From: Sphingomonadaceae bacterium OTU29LAMAA1
Lineage (GTDB): Bacteria > Pseudomonadota > Alphaproteobacteria > Sphingomonadales > Sphingomonadaceae
NCBI GenBank assembly: GCA_024072375.1
Contig: CP099617.1
Location: 3,665,001 to 3,729,000, forward strand
Direction of reading: 5' to 3'
Length of the DNA: 64,000 bases
A model generated the notes under the pieces. That model worked only from the letters and a program-made list of their open reading frames with translations, was not told the DNA's origin and made no database searches. Positions 29,508 through 38,627 of the stretch are shown one piece after another (the stretch's first letter is position 1; each line of letters begins with the position of its first letter). The position numbers were made by a program, and so were the translations under genes.

Positions 29508-30203
29508 TCAGGCGACCGCGGTGACCTCTTCGGGTTCGCGCAGGACGTAGCCGCGGCCCCAGACGGTCTCGATGTAATTGTCGCCTTCGCAGGCGAGGCT
29601 GAGCTTCTTGCGCAGCTTGCAGATGAAGACGTCGATGATCTTGAGTTCGGGTTCGTCCATGCCGCCGTAGAGGTGGTTGAGGAACATTTCCTTGGTCAGC
29701 GTCGTGCCCTTGCGGAGCGAGAGCAGCTCCAGCATCGCATATTCCTTGCCGGTCAGATGCACGCGGCTGCCGTCGACCTCGACCGTCTTGGCGTCGAGGT
29801 TCACCGCGAGCTTGCCGGTGCGGATGACCGACTGGCTGTGCCCCTTCGACCGGCGGACGACGGCGTGGATGCGGGCGATCAGCTCTTCGCGGTGGAACGG
29901 CTTGGTGACGTAGTCGTCGGCGCCGAAGCCGAAGCTGCGGACCTTGCTGTCCATTTCGTTGATGCCCGACAGGATCAGCACCGGCGTCGACACGCGGGCG
30001 ACACGCAGCTTCTTGAGCACGTCGTAGCCGTGCATGTCCGGCAGGTTGAGGTCGAGCAGGATGATGTCGTAATCGTACAGCTTACCTAGATCGAGGCCTT
30101 CTTCGCCCAGATCCGTCGTGTAGCAATTGAAGCCTTCGGTCCCGAGCATCAGCTCGATCGCCTTGGCCGTGGTCGGCTCGTCCTCGATCAACAACACCCG
30201 CAT
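29508..30203 (-). CDS. ctrA: Cell-cycle response regulator CtrA
   Basis: A 231-residue OmpR-type response regulator. The receiver domain has the phospho-acceptor Asp51 (ILLDLNLPD) and the conserved Lys101 (YVTKPF). The C-terminal winged-helix domain contains the CtrA signature [19 protein letters not shown] and [16 protein letters not shown]. In alphaproteobacteria CtrA controls DNA replication, motility and envelope genes and is driven by the CckA-ChpT phosphorelay. The ATG directly before RVLLIEDE is chosen; an upstream in-frame Met would add 22 unrelated residues. A perfect CtrA box lies 88 bp upstream. Confidence 0.97.
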   Translation of the reverse strand: MRVLLIEDEPTTAKAIELMLGTEGFNCYTTDLGEEGLDLGKLYDYDIILLDLNLPDMHGYDVLKKLRVARVSTPVLILSGINEMDSKVRSFGFGADDYVTKPFHREELIARIHAVVRRSKGHSQSVIRTGKLAVNLDAKTVEVDGSRVHLTGKEYAMLELLSLRKGTTLTKEMFLNHLYGGMDEPELKIIDVFICKLRKKLSLACEGDNYIETVWGRGYVLREPEEVTAVA

Positions 30204-30290
30204 CGCGACGTCCCCTGTTGGCGAGACCGTCAGCACCCCTGCTTCGGCCGGCCCAGATTCATTAACCAAAGAACATCTGAAGGCAAAAGG

Positions 30291-30305
30291 TTAATTTGGA
30301 TTTAA
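30291..30305. promoter_or_regulatory. CtrA box TTAA-N7-TTAA
   Basis: TTAA at 30291-30294 and TTAA at 30302-30305 are separated by exactly seven bases, the full CtrA consensus. The site lies in the 144-bp gap between ctrA and the AI-2E-type transporter gene. A further TTAA half-site is at 30272-30275. Feedback control of ctrA by its own product is the expected role. Confidence 0.75.
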
Positions 30306-30347
30306 TCGAGGTAAACCCGCGAGTCGCAATGCCTGTTTACCGGCGAA

Positions 30348-31433
30348 TCACCTGTCGGGATCCTGCGGGGTCAGATCGGGGCCGAGCAACGTCTGGTGGC
30401 GGCTGCGGGGAATATCCTCGCCCAGCACCTCGCGGAGGTACAGGCTGCGGACGAGGGTGAAGATCACCACCAGCAGCGCCGCGGAGAAGAACAGGCCGAA
30501 GATGCCGAAGATCACGCCGATGCCGATGATCGCGAACACGGTGATCGCGGGCGGGATCGAGACGACGCGGGCCTGCACGTAGGGGGTGATGAAGTTGGTC
30601 TGGATCAGGCGGACGAGCGCATAGGTGGTGAGCGTGCCGATGAGCGGGCCGGTCCCCTGCGTCGCGGCGAGGCCGAGCGCGGGGATCATCGCCGCGGTCG
30701 GGCCGATGTACGGGATGAACTCCGACAGACCAGCCAGCAGGCCGAGCGCGGCGGCGGAGGGCACGCCCGAAATCCACAGGCCGATGCCGATCAGGACGCC
30801 CATGCTGGTCATCAGGATGAGCGACGATCGCAGCCACAGCCTCAGCGTCGACCCGACGTCGAACAGCGCATCCTCGATCGCGGGACGCTTGGTCGGCGGG
30901 ATCAGGAACAGGAAGCCGCGCTGGTAGATGCCGGGATCGGCGGCGAAGAAGGCGGCGCCGACGAGCAGCAGGATGCAGTTGAGCAGCAATTCGCCGGCAC
31001 CGGTGACGAGGCCGCCGACATCCTGCGCGACCTTCGATCCGGCATAGGCCTGTTGCACCGCGTCGACGATCTTCGCGCCGACCGGACTCTGCGACGCCCA
31101 GGCGGCGAGCTGGTCGAGCAGCGCCGGCAGTTGGGTGACGAGGACGTTGACCTGTTCGCGGAACTGCACGCCGAACAGCCAGACGAGGAAGGCGACGATG
31201 CCGAACGCGGTCGCCATCCCGCAGCCGAGGGATGCCCTCTCCGGCACGCGCAGGTGATCGCGATACAGGTCGGCCAGCGCATGGATCGCGATCGCGCCGA
31301 GCATCGAGCCAAAGGCGAGGATGAGAAGGTCGCCGGCCTTGAGCAGGGCGGCGGCGACGGCACCGATGACGAGGATGTAGAGGATGCGGCGGATGAATCG
31401 CGCATCGTCCGCATCGGGGGAAAGGCGGTTCAT
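30348..31433 (-). CDS. AI-2E family (PerM-like) membrane transporter
   Basis: A 361-residue inner-membrane protein of the AI-2E/PerM/TqsA superfamily. It has two N-terminal membrane helices (about 15-50), a further helix near 70-85, a soluble amphipathic middle, and four or five C-terminal helices including the conserved GLLAGLSEFIPYIGPTAAMIPA. Members export autoinducer-like molecules or exchange Na+/H+; the cargo here is unknown. The start at 31433 gives the usual N-terminus; longer frames upstream run through a repeat. It lies downstream of the IclR gene and is probably separate because a repeat lies between. Confidence 0.85.
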   Translation of the reverse strand: MNRLSPDADDARFIRRILYILVIGAVAAALLKAGDLLILAFGSMLGAIAIHALADLYRDHLRVPERASLGCGMATAFGIVAFLVWLFGVQFREQVNVLVTQLPALLDQLAAWASQSPVGAKIVDAVQQAYAGSKVAQDVGGLVTGAGELLLNCILLLVGAAFFAADPGIYQRGFLFLIPPTKRPAIEDALFDVGSTLRLWLRSSLILMTSMGVLIGIGLWISGVPSAAALGLLAGLSEFIPYIGPTAAMIPALGLAATQGTGPLIGTLTTYALVRLIQTNFITPYVQARVVSIPPAITVFAIIGIGVIFGIFGLFFSAALLVVIFTLVRSLYLREVLGEDIPRSRHQTLLGPDLTPQDPDR

Positions 31434-31456
31434 GGCGTGGTCGCGTAAACGGTTCG

Positions 31457-31532
31457 TGCTCCGGCGCAGGCAGGAGCCCAGGGTCGCCAGCGCTCGGCTG
31501 CTTGGCTCTGGGTTCCTGCGTTCGCAGGAACA
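31457..31532. repeat. Palindromic intergenic repeat, family F
   Basis: Arms GCAGGAGCCCAGGGT-like (about 31470-31484) and GGCTCTGGGTTCCTGC-like (31504-31519) pair imperfectly. The right end holds a short perfect hairpin GTTCCTGCGTTCGCAGGAAC (31512-31531). The element sits between iclR and the AI-2E-type gene. It is a single copy in this window but of the same design as the other palindromic repeats. Confidence 0.7.
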
Positions 31533-31545
31533 CGGGGGGCTATGG

Positions 31546-32352
31546 TCAACCCGTGGCGCCTTCGCGGCCGAGTGCGGTGCCGATCTCGGTGGCGGCGGTG
31601 CGGAGGAGGGGGACGAGTTCCTGCATCTTCGCCGCATCGAGATAGGGCGCGGCGGCGGCGACGTTGATCGCCGCGACGATGGTGCCGGCGGCGTCGCGCA
31701 CGGGAGCGGCGACCGAGTGGATGTGGTCGGGGCCGGGGCCGCATTGCAGCACGACGCCGAGTTTCGCTGCGCCCTGCATCTCCGCCAGCCAGTCGCCGCG
31801 TCGATGGGGTTCGTCGACCTGACCGAACAGGCGACGCCACGCTCCTTCGCTATCGTCCAGCAGCAGCGCCTTGCCGAGCCCGGTTTCGCCAAGGCGGCGG
31901 CGGGTGCCGGGCTGGGTGGTAACGGCGACGCGCTCGCGACCGGGGACGCGGAGCATATGGACGGATTCGTCGCCTTCGCGGCGGCCCATGAAGGCGCTCA
32001 TCCCGCTTTCCTGCGCCAGCCATTCCAGTTGGGGGCGCGCAAGAGCGACGAGGTCGGTCTGGTCCTGCACCAGATGGCGCAATCGAAGCAGCTGGCGACC
32101 GCCGCGAACCTGATTGTTGGGCCCCATCGCAAGGAAGCCGCGCGAGGCGAGCGAGCCGACCAGCCGGTAGGCGATGGCACGCGACAATCCGCTGCGTTCG
32201 GCCAGCTGGATTACCGACGCCGGTTCCTGCACGGCGAGTTCGAGCAGGTCGAGCCCGCGATCGAGCGTCTGCGTGCCGGCCTTGGCGGCGCGCCCTTCCT
32301 CTGGCGCATCGTCGGCGGCGGCGGTCCGGCGCGCGGTGGCGGTGGTGGTCAC
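31546..32352 (-). CDS. IclR-family transcriptional regulator
   Basis: A 268-residue regulator. An N-terminal winged helix-turn-helix (about 30-95, VIQLAERSGLSRAIAYRLVGSL) is followed by an IclR effector-binding domain (about 110-255). The start is GTG with GGGAG upstream. IclR proteins often control sugar-acid catabolism. Its position 93 bp after lutC, in the same direction and opposite the rhamnonate genes, makes it the best candidate regulator of both arms, with a rhamnose-pathway acid or lactate as possible effector. This is inferred from location only. Confidence 0.88.
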   Translation of the reverse strand: MTTTATARRTAAADDAPEEGRAAKAGTQTLDRGLDLLELAVQEPASVIQLAERSGLSRAIAYRLVGSLASRGFLAMGPNNQVRGGRQLLRLRHLVQDQTDLVALARPQLEWLAQESGMSAFMGRREGDESVHMLRVPGRERVAVTTQPGTRRRLGETGLGKALLLDDSEGAWRRLFGQVDEPHRRGDWLAEMQGAAKLGVVLQCGPGPDHIHSVAAPVRDAAGTIVAAINVAAAAPYLDAAKMQELVPLLRTAATEIGTALGREGATG

Positions 32353-32445
32353 TTCACGGTCTCTCCCAGACGGCCGATTCGCGTTGCCCGAATCGCCCGT
32401 CGCCGCAACCGTTATCGTACAACGGCGCGAAACGGCAGCGGCGTA

Positions 32446-33054
32446 TCAGCCGATACGGATGACGTGGAGGAATCGGGGACCATGCGCGCCGCGGACGTAG
32501 GTGCCCTCGATATCGGTCGTGCCGGAGACGCCGGTGACCCAGTAATGCGCGCGCGGGTGCGAACCGGCGAGGACGGCATCCTCGAGATAAAGGACGACCA
32601 GCGGCACGACGACGATGTGGTGGAGCGCGAGGAAGTTGGGCAGCATCGGCGCTTCCGGCGCGGTTTCGAAGACGAGGCTGCCGGTTTCGGCGACGCCGCA
32701 ACGGGCGATGGCGAGAGCCACCGGTTCGTCGGGGGCGGCGCTGTCGTGGAGGGTGAAGTCGGTCCAGTCGCAGGCGTGCAGGCGCGGGTCGGGGGGCACG
32801 CAGAGCGTGCGCTGCAGTCCCTGATCGGCACAATAGCGCGTGATCGCGGCGGGCAGGTCGGCGATGTCGCCGATGCGATCGACCGTCGCGGCGACGCTGG
32901 GGAGTGTCAGGCGGGCGAGGAACGTCTCTTCCAGCGCCGCCGGATCGACCGGCGGGCGTTCGGGGGCGATCAGCAGCGCTGCCGCCTCCGCATCGATTGC
33001 GGACGGCTTGGCGGTGCCGGTGAGGCGGGAAAGGATCGCGTCGCGAGCGCTCAC
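32446..33054 (-). CDS. lutC: L-lactate utilization protein C
   Basis: A 202-residue LUD-domain protein, part of the LutABC complex that oxidises L-lactate to pyruvate. The C-terminal half has the family pattern ETGSLVFETAPEAPMLPNFL, followed by HIVVVP and GPRFLHVIRIG. It begins with GTG overlapping the lutB stop by four bases (GTGA), so the operon order lutA-lutB-lutC is translationally coupled throughout. Confidence 0.9.
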   Translation of the reverse strand: MSARDAILSRLTGTAKPSAIDAEAAALLIAPERPPVDPAALEETFLARLTLPSVAATVDRIGDIADLPAAITRYCADQGLQRTLCVPPDPRLHACDWTDFTLHDSAAPDEPVALAIARCGVAETGSLVFETAPEAPMLPNFLALHHIVVVPLVVLYLEDAVLAGSHPRAHYWVTGVSGTTDIEGTYVRGAHGPRFLHVIRIG

Positions 33055-34448
33055 GAGCGGCGGCCCTTTTTATACTGGGCCATAAAGCTTTCCGCGGCGG
33101 GTTTGGGCATGTCGCGGTATTGGGTCCAGCCGCCGGCGAGGGGGATTTTGCTCAGCCAGCCGGTGCGGCCCATCAGGCGCATCGACTTGAGCGCGGCGGC
33201 GGTGGCCGCGCGGTAGAGGCGGGGACGGCGGGCGAACCACGCCCAGGTGCCGAGGCCGGAGCGCAAGGATGCCGGTTCCAGCCCTTCCCGCCAGCTCTTC
33301 TCGCGCCAGCCGCGCAGCAGGGTGGGGAGGGGGATGCGGACCGGGCATACCTCCTGACATTTGCCATTCAAGGTGCAGGCGTTGGGTAGGTCGCGCGATT
33401 GCTTCAGCCCGTCGAAGGCGGGGGTGAGCACCGCGCCCATCGGGCCGGGATAGGTACCGCCATAAGCGTGGCCGCCGATCTGCCGGAACACGACGCAATG
33501 GTTCATGCACGCGCCGCAGCGGATGCAGCGGAGCATCTCGGCGAGCCCCTCTTCACGCATCGTCGTGCGGCCGTTGTCGACGAGGACGATGTGCATTTCC
33601 TCCGGGCCGTCGCGGTCGGCGGCGCGCTTCGGGCCGGTGTAGAAGGTGGTGTATTGGCTGAGCGGTGCGCCGGTCGCCGAGCGCGACAGCATGCGGAGCA
33701 TGTGGACGGCGTGGCCGGTCGAGGGGACGATCTTTTCGATCCCGGCGGTGACGATGTGCATCCGCGGCGGGACCAGCGAGAGTTCGGCATTCCCTTCGTT
33801 GGTAACGGTGCAGACCGCGCCGGTGTCGGCGACGAGGAAGTTCGCGCCGGAAATGCCGACATCGGCGGCGAGCATGCCTTCGCGCAGGTGGCGGCGGGCG
33901 CTTTCCGCCATCGCGGCAATGGTTTCCTCGACGTGCGGGTTGCGGTGGCTGGTCTTGAACAGGGCGGACACCTGTTCGCGAGTCTTGTGCATCGCCGGCC
34001 AGATGATGTGCGACGGGCGCTCGCCGGAGAGCTGGATGATGTGTTCGGCGAGGTCGGTTTCGATGCGGCCGATGCCGGCCTCGGCGAGGGCGTGGGGCAG
34101 GCCGATCTCTTCGCCGAGCATCGACTTGGAGCGGGCGACGCTCTTTGCATTGGCGGCCTTGCACAGGCCGACGACGATGTCGCAGGCTTCCTGCGCGGTG
34201 CGCGCCCAGTGGACGTGCGCGCCGGCGGCGGTGGCGTTCGCCTCGAATTGCTGGAGGTAATGGCCGAGATTGGCGACCACGTGGTCCTTGATCGCGGCGG
34301 CGCGGGTGCGCGCGGACTCGAAGTCGGGGAAGGCGTCGACGGCGATGGTGCGCTTGGCTTCGGCGGTGCCGGCGGTGCGTTCGACCGCGAGTTTGAGGTT
34401 CTTGTCGGCTAGCGCCTCGGCGACGCGCTGATCGAAGGTGGTGGTCAT
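33051..34448 (-). CDS. lutB: L-lactate utilization iron-sulfur protein B
   Basis: A 465-residue protein. An N-terminal LUD domain (about 60-290) is followed by a ferredoxin-like domain with two Cys clusters, CIRCGACMNHC and CTLNGKCQEVCP, that hold 4Fe-4S centres, and a C-terminal LutB-specific tail. It passes electrons from L-lactate within the LutABC complex. The start at 34448 overlaps the lutA stop by ATGA. A longer open frame upstream reads antisense-like sequence over lutA and is not used. Confidence 0.93.
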   Translation of the reverse strand: MTTTFDQRVAEALADKNLKLAVERTAGTAEAKRTIAVDAFPDFESARTRAAAIKDHVVANLGHYLQQFEANATAAGAHVHWARTAQEACDIVVGLCKAANAKSVARSKSMLGEEIGLPHALAEAGIGRIETDLAEHIIQLSGERPSHIIWPAMHKTREQVSALFKTSHRNPHVEETIAAMAESARRHLREGMLAADVGISGANFLVADTGAVCTVTNEGNAELSLVPPRMHIVTAGIEKIVPSTGHAVHMLRMLSRSATGAPLSQYTTFYTGPKRAADRDGPEEMHIVLVDNGRTTMREEGLAEMLRCIRCGACMNHCVVFRQIGGHAYGGTYPGPMGAVLTPAFDGLKQSRDLPNACTLNGKCQEVCPVRIPLPTLLRGWREKSWREGLEPASLRSGLGTWAWFARRPRLYRAATAAALKSMRLMGRTGWLSKIPLAGGWTQYRDMPKPAAESFMAQYKKGRRS

Positions 34449-35203
34449 GCCTCTTCCCCGATCGCGGGGCCGTCGCCCATGCCGGCGATCAGTTCGATGG
34501 CGTGGAAGGCGCGGACGGGCGAGCCTTCGCGATGGAGTTTGCCGGCCATGTTCATCAGGCAGCCGAGGTCGCCGGCGAGCAGCAGGTCGGCACCGCTGGC
34601 GTCGATCGCGGTCGCCTTCTCTGCGACGATCGCGTTCGAGATGGCGGGATATTTGACGCAGAAGGTGCCGCCGAAGCCGCAGCAGGTTTCCGCGCCGTCG
34701 AGCGGTTTCAGCGCGAGGCCGTCGACGGCGGCGAGCAGGCGGCGCGGTTGGCGCTTGATGCCGAGTTCGCGCAGGCCGGAGCAACTGTCGTGATAGGTGG
34801 CGGTGGCGGGGAGGGCGACGCCTTCGGGTTTCCAGCCGCGGACCTCGTCGAGATAGGCCATGATCTCGTAGGTCTTCGCGGCGAGCGCGGTCGCGCGGGG
34901 ACCCCAGGTAGCGTCGTGTTCGAGGATCTCCGGGTAGTGGACGCGGATCGTCGCGGCGCAACTGCCCGAGGGGATGACGACATGGTCGTAACCCTCCAGC
35001 GCGGCGATGGCGCGGCGGGCGAGGTCCTCGGCGGTCTTACGGTCGCCGGAGTTGAGCGCGGGCTGGCCGCAGCAGGTTTGCGCTTCGGGGACGATCACTT
35101 CGCAGCCGGCGGCTTCGAGCGCTGTGATGGCGGCGAAACCTATCTGTGGGCGGATCAGGTCGACGAGGCAGGTGACGAATAGCGCGACGCGGGGGGTGGT
35201 CAT
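34445..35203 (-). CDS. lutA: L-lactate utilization Fe-S oxidoreductase A
   Basis: A 252-residue protein with two CCG domains, seen as TCCGQPA and ETCCGFGGTFC, which bind an iron-sulfur cluster in the LutA/GlpC-type family. It is the first gene of lutABC and reads away from the rhamnonate operon across a shared 453-bp gap. The ATG at 35203 gives the normal N-terminus RVALFVTCLVDLIRP. Linked to the rhamnose genes, it likely handles the L-lactate released by the diketo-acid hydrolase. Confidence 0.92.
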   Translation of the reverse strand: MTTPRVALFVTCLVDLIRPQIGFAAITALEAAGCEVIVPEAQTCCGQPALNSGDRKTAEDLARRAIAALEGYDHVVIPSGSCAATIRVHYPEILEHDATWGPRATALAAKTYEIMAYLDEVRGWKPEGVALPATATYHDSCSGLRELGIKRQPRRLLAAVDGLALKPLDGAETCCGFGGTFCVKYPAISNAIVAEKATAIDASGADLLLAGDLGCLMNMAGKLHREGSPVRAFHAIELIAGMGDGPAIGEEA

Positions 35204-35219
35204 GCGTTCAAACCCCTTG

Positions 35220-35322
35220 TCACCCCGGACTTGTTCCAGGGTCCACTTTGTTTCGGGTGGAAAAGCGGGAGGAGCGAGGGTTTCCGTCGTGGATGGGTGG
35301 ACCCCGGAACAAGTCCGGGGTG
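35220..35322. repeat. Palindromic intergenic repeat, family E, full copy
   Basis: Outer arms TCACCCCGGACTTGTTCC and GGAACAAGTCCGGGGTGA pair perfectly and flank a 67-bp middle. The right half is nearly identical to the half copy at 56411-56440. It starts 17 bp upstream of the lutA start codon, so the lutA leader RNA probably contains it. Confidence 0.85.
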
Positions 35323-35656
35323 ACGGGGGTGGTGAGCCTGGCCGAAGGGTGTGTCGCGGTCGGCGAAGTTGAGACACTCGCGCGATGGCAACGTCGCGTC
35401 ACACCGTCGTGGCGGAGGCGACATGGCAAGGGCGGCACGGGGCATCGGCGCACCCTGCACATCGGCGGCGGTGTAGGACAGAGCCGTGTTCAAACCCGAA
35501 ATCCTCACCAGTCCCGAGTCTCCGTTTGACGCGGCTTTTCTCATCACCTAACGAGCTATCCCATAAAGTGAAAAGAGTAACAAGCTCGGGAGGATGCTCA
35601 TATCGCCGATCGGCGGTGCCTCATCCGAGCCTGTGCTGACGAACGGGAGCCTCACC
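35323..35656. promoter_or_regulatory. Divergent control region between lutABC and the rhamnonate operon
   Basis: A 334-bp stretch with no convincing gene. The right end (about 35540-35590) is AT-richer than the rest (ATCCCATAAAGTGAAAAG), the likeliest place for the rightward promoter and a regulator site. Several short open frames here have no homology pattern and poor start signals. I see no clear palindromic operator for the IclR protein. Confidence 0.5.
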
Positions 35657-36850
35657 GTGGGAATCGTGTCTCTACCCAAGATCAAGCATGTCCGCGCCTT
35701 TACGGTGCGCGGCGGCGGTGCCGATTATCACGATCAGGGCGAAGGCCATTGGATCGACAACCACATCGCGACGCCGATGTCGCGCTATCCCGAATATCGC
35801 CAGTCGCGGCAGAGCTTCGGCATCAACGTGCTGGGTACGCTGGTGGTGGAGATCGAGGCGGAGGACGGCACGATCGGCTTCGCGGTGACCACCGGCGGCG
35901 AGCCGGCGTGCTTCATCGTCGAGAAGCATCTGGCGCGGTTCCTGGAGGGGCGTTCGCCGACAGACTATGAGAAGATCTGGGACCAGATGTACTTCTCGAC
36001 CCAATATTACGGGCGCAAGGGGCTGGTGATCAACGCGATTTCCGGTGTTGATCTTGCGCTGTGGGATCTGCTCGGCAAGCTGCGGCAGGAGCCGGTGTAT
36101 CATATGCTCGGCGGCGCGGTGCGCGACGAGCTGCAATTCTACGCGACCGGCGCGCGGCCCGACAAGGCGAAGGAATTCGGCTTCATCGGCGGCAAGATGC
36201 CGCTGCACCACGGCCCGGCCGAGGGGATCGAGGGCCTCAAGAAGAACATCGCCGAGCTGGCCGACATGCGCGAGCGGTGCGGGCCGGATTTCTGGCTGAT
36301 GTGGGATTGCTGGATGGCGCTGGACGTGGATTACGCCACCCGCCTCGCCATCGCCGCGCACGAATACGACCTGAAGTGGATCGAGGAGGCGATCAGCCCC
36401 GACGATTACTGGGGCTATGCGCAGCTCAAGAAGAACGTGCCGAAGGGCATGCTGGTCACCACCGGCGAGCATGAGGCGACGCGCTGGGGCTTTCGCATGC
36501 TGATGGAGATGGACTGCTGCGACATCATCCAGCCGGACGTGGGCTGGTGCGGCGGCGTCACCGAATTGTTGAAGATCAGCGCGCTGGCGGATGCGCACGG
36601 CAAGATGGTCGTGCCGCACGGATCGTCGGTCTACAGCTATCACTTCGTCATCACGCGGCACAATTCACCGTTCGCGGAATATCTGATGATGCATCCGGGG
36701 CCGACCGAGGTGGTGCCGATGTTCCACCCGCAGCTGATCGGCGAGCCGGTGCCGCAGAACGGAAAGCTGAAGGCGAGTGCGCTCGACGCGCCGGGCTTCG
36801 GCGTCGAGCTGAACCGCGAGATCGCGATGCACCGTCCCTACACCCACTGA
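35657..36850 (+). CDS. rhmD: L-rhamnonate dehydratase
   Basis: A 397-residue enolase-superfamily enzyme that removes water from L-rhamnonate to give 2-keto-3-deoxy-L-rhamnonate. The N-terminal substrate-lid region [20 protein letters not shown] is typical of rhamnonate dehydratases. The metal-binding and acid/base region includes [30 protein letters not shown] and the late His in [11 protein letters not shown]. The start is GTG 35657, with GGGAG seven bases upstream, matching family length; an ATG 63 bp earlier has GGAGG touching it and would be too close. First gene of the rhamnose operon. Confidence 0.9.
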   Translation: MGIVSLPKIKHVRAFTVRGGGADYHDQGEGHWIDNHIATPMSRYPEYRQSRQSFGINVLGTLVVEIEAEDGTIGFAVTTGGEPACFIVEKHLARFLEGRSPTDYEKIWDQMYFSTQYYGRKGLVINAISGVDLALWDLLGKLRQEPVYHMLGGAVRDELQFYATGARPDKAKEFGFIGGKMPLHHGPAEGIEGLKKNIAELADMRERCGPDFWLMWDCWMALDVDYATRLAIAAHEYDLKWIEEAISPDDYWGYAQLKKNVPKGMLVTTGEHEATRWGFRMLMEMDCCDIIQPDVGWCGGVTELLKISALADAHGKMVVPHGSSVYSYHFVITRHNSPFAEYLMMHPGPTEVVPMFHPQLIGEPVPQNGKLKASALDAPGFGVELNREIAMHRPYTH

Positions 36851-36872
36851 TTCCTGTAGAAAGATCCTCCCC

Positions 36873-37730
36873 ATGAAGCTTTGCCGTTTTGGCCAGCCCG
36901 GCCAGGAAAAGCCCGGTGTCGTCGACGACGCCGGCACCATCCGCGACCTGTCGGGCGTGGTGGACGACATCACCGTCGATACGATCGCCACGGTGCAGGG
37001 CGTCGACATTGCGTCGCTGCCGGTCGTCGAGGGCAGCCCGCGCTATGGCGTGCCGGTGAAGGGCATCGGCAAGATCGTCGCGATCGGCCTCAACTATCGC
37101 GACCATGCGATCGAATCGAACCTGCCGATCCCGACCGAGCCGATGATGTTCATGAAGGCGCTGTCGAGCCTGTCCGGCCCGAACGACGACGTGGTGCTGC
37201 CGAAGGACGCGACGCACGGCGACTGGGAGGTCGAGCTGGGCGTGATCATCGGCAAGACCTGCCGCTACGTCAGCGAGGACGAGGCGCTGGACAAGGTCGC
37301 CGGATACGTGCTGGCGAACGACGTGTCGGAGCGATTCAACCAGAAGCAGCGCGGCACGCAATGGTCGAAGGGCAAGGGCCACGACACCTTCTGCCCGGTC
37401 GGTCCTTGGCTGGTGACGCCCGACGAGGTCGGCGATGCGCAGGAGCTGGACATGCATCTGGACGTCAACGGGACGCGGATGCAGACCGGCAATACGCGCA
37501 CGATGATCTTCAACCTGAAGCAGCTGATCAGCTACGTCAGCGAATATATCACGTTGCAGCCGGGCGACCTGCTGATCACCGGCACGCCACCGGGCGTGGG
37601 CGAGGGCAAGAAGCCGGACGCGATCTACCTGAAGGCGGGCGATGTAATGGAGCTGGGCATCGCCAAGCTCGGCACGCAGCGGCAGCAGGTCGTCGCATGG
37701 CGTCACCTGGGCGAGGGCGTGCTGGCATGA
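36873..37730 (+). CDS. lra6: 2,4-diketo-3-deoxy-L-rhamnonate hydrolase (FAH family)
   Basis: A 285-residue fumarylacetoacetate-hydrolase-fold enzyme. The fold signatures GLNYRDHAIES, EVELGVIIGKTCRYV and GDLLITGTPPGVGEG are intact, including the acidic metal ligands of the family. In the phosphate-free L-rhamnose route known from Sphingomonas, this enzyme cleaves 2,4-diketo-3-deoxy-L-rhamnonate to pyruvate and L-lactate. The assignment rests on its place between the dehydratase and an SDR; by fold alone it could be another acylpyruvate hydrolase. The stop overlaps the SDR start. Confidence 0.85.
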   Translation: MKLCRFGQPGQEKPGVVDDAGTIRDLSGVVDDITVDTIATVQGVDIASLPVVEGSPRYGVPVKGIGKIVAIGLNYRDHAIESNLPIPTEPMMFMKALSSLSGPNDDVVLPKDATHGDWEVELGVIIGKTCRYVSEDEALDKVAGYVLANDVSERFNQKQRGTQWSKGKGHDTFCPVGPWLVTPDEVGDAQELDMHLDVNGTRMQTGNTRTMIFNLKQLISYVSEYITLQPGDLLITGTPPGVGEGKKPDAIYLKAGDVMELGIAKLGTQRQQVVAWRHLGEGVLA

Positions 37731-38473
37731 CCTTCGCGGGACGGTTCGAGGGGCGTCATGCCGTGATCACCGGCGGCGCGTCGGGTCTGGGCAAGGACGT
37801 GGCGAAGCGCATCGTCGCCGAGGGCGGCACGGTGGCGCTGTGGGACCTCAACGCCGATGCGCTGGCGATGGCGAAGGACGAGATCGGCGCCCGCCACGTC
37901 GTGGCGCTCGACGTGTCCGACGCCGATGCGGTGGCGAAGGCGGCGGAGACGACGCTGGCGGCGCTCGGCAAGATCGACGTGCTGGTGTGTTCGGCCGGGA
38001 TCACCGGGGCGACGGTGCCGGTGCACGAATTCCCGATCGACAGCTGGTTGCAGGTCGTCGGGGTCAATCTGAACGGGCTGTTCTATTGCAACCGCGCGAT
38101 CGTGCCGGCGCTGCTGGCGAACGGTTACGGCCGTATCGTCAACGTCGCCTCGGTCGCGGGCAAGGAGGGCAATCCCAACGCCTCCGCTTATTCCGCGACC
38201 AAGGCGGGCGTGATCGGCTTCACCAAATCGCTCGGCAAGGAACTGGCGGGCAAGGGCGTGATCGCCAACGCGCTGACCCCGGCGACGTTCGAAAGCCCGA
38301 TCCTGGAGCAATTGCCGCAGAGCCAAGTCGATTACATGCGGTCGAAGATCCCGATGGGCCGGCTGGGCGAGGTGCATGAATCGACCGCGATGGTGTGCTT
38401 CATGGCGAGCGAGGAATGCAGCTTCACGACGGGCTCGGTATTCGACACCTCCGGGGGGCGGACGACGTACTGA
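37727..38473 (+). CDS. lra5: SDR oxidoreductase, probable 2-keto-3-deoxy-L-rhamnonate 4-dehydrogenase
   Basis: A 248-residue short-chain dehydrogenase with NAD(P)-binding TGGASGLG at residues 15-22 and the catalytic Tyr/Lys in YSATKAG. In the Sphingomonas rhamnose pathway an SDR oxidises C4 of 2-keto-3-deoxy-L-rhamnonate, making the substrate of the FAH hydrolase. The ATGA overlap with that gene supports consecutive steps. It might instead be the sugar 1-dehydrogenase of the first step, since both are SDRs; position favours the former. Confidence 0.83.
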   Translation: MTFAGRFEGRHAVITGGASGLGKDVAKRIVAEGGTVALWDLNADALAMAKDEIGARHVVALDVSDADAVAKAAETTLAALGKIDVLVCSAGITGATVPVHEFPIDSWLQVVGVNLNGLFYCNRAIVPALLANGYGRIVNVASVAGKEGNPNASAYSATKAGVIGFTKSLGKELAGKGVIANALTPATFESPILEQLPQSQVDYMRSKIPMGRLGEVHESTAMVCFMASEECSFTTGSVFDTSGGRTTY

Positions 38474-38487
38474 GCGTTCGCCGCTGT

Positions 38488-38558
38488 CCTCACCCTTGCG
38501 CCGCTGCGCGGCTTCCTCCCACTCTCGTCGGAAGAGGGTGTGAAGGGGTGAGGGCGGG
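38488..38558. repeat. Palindromic intergenic repeat, family B, copy 2
   Basis: Arms CCTCACCCTT and GGGTGTGAAGGGGTGAGGG-like flank GCCGCTGCGCGGC and CTCCCACTCTCGTCGGAAGAGGG hairpins. It lies within the rhamnose operon between the SDR and lactonase genes and could change relative expression of the two parts. Confidence 0.75.
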
Positions 38559-38627
38559 GGCGCTGATTGCTGAACCACTCCGCAGTCGTCCGCTTCGAGA
38601 CGGCACGGGTTCAAACCGGAGAGGCGG

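Noticed and set aside
31384..33216. A 610-codon plus-strand frame across iclR and lutC
   Set aside because: It crosses two intergenic gaps and opposes two genes with clear domains; a chance frame.
35323..35593. Possible small genes in the lut-rhamnose gap
   Set aside because: Short frames exist on both strands but lack start signals, and part of them is repeat-derived. I treat the region as regulatory.
35594..35656. Upstream ATG for rhamnonate dehydratase
   Set aside because: Its GGAGG touches the ATG with no spacing, and the extra 21 residues do not match the family. GTG 35657 has GGGAG at seven bases and gives the normal N-terminus.
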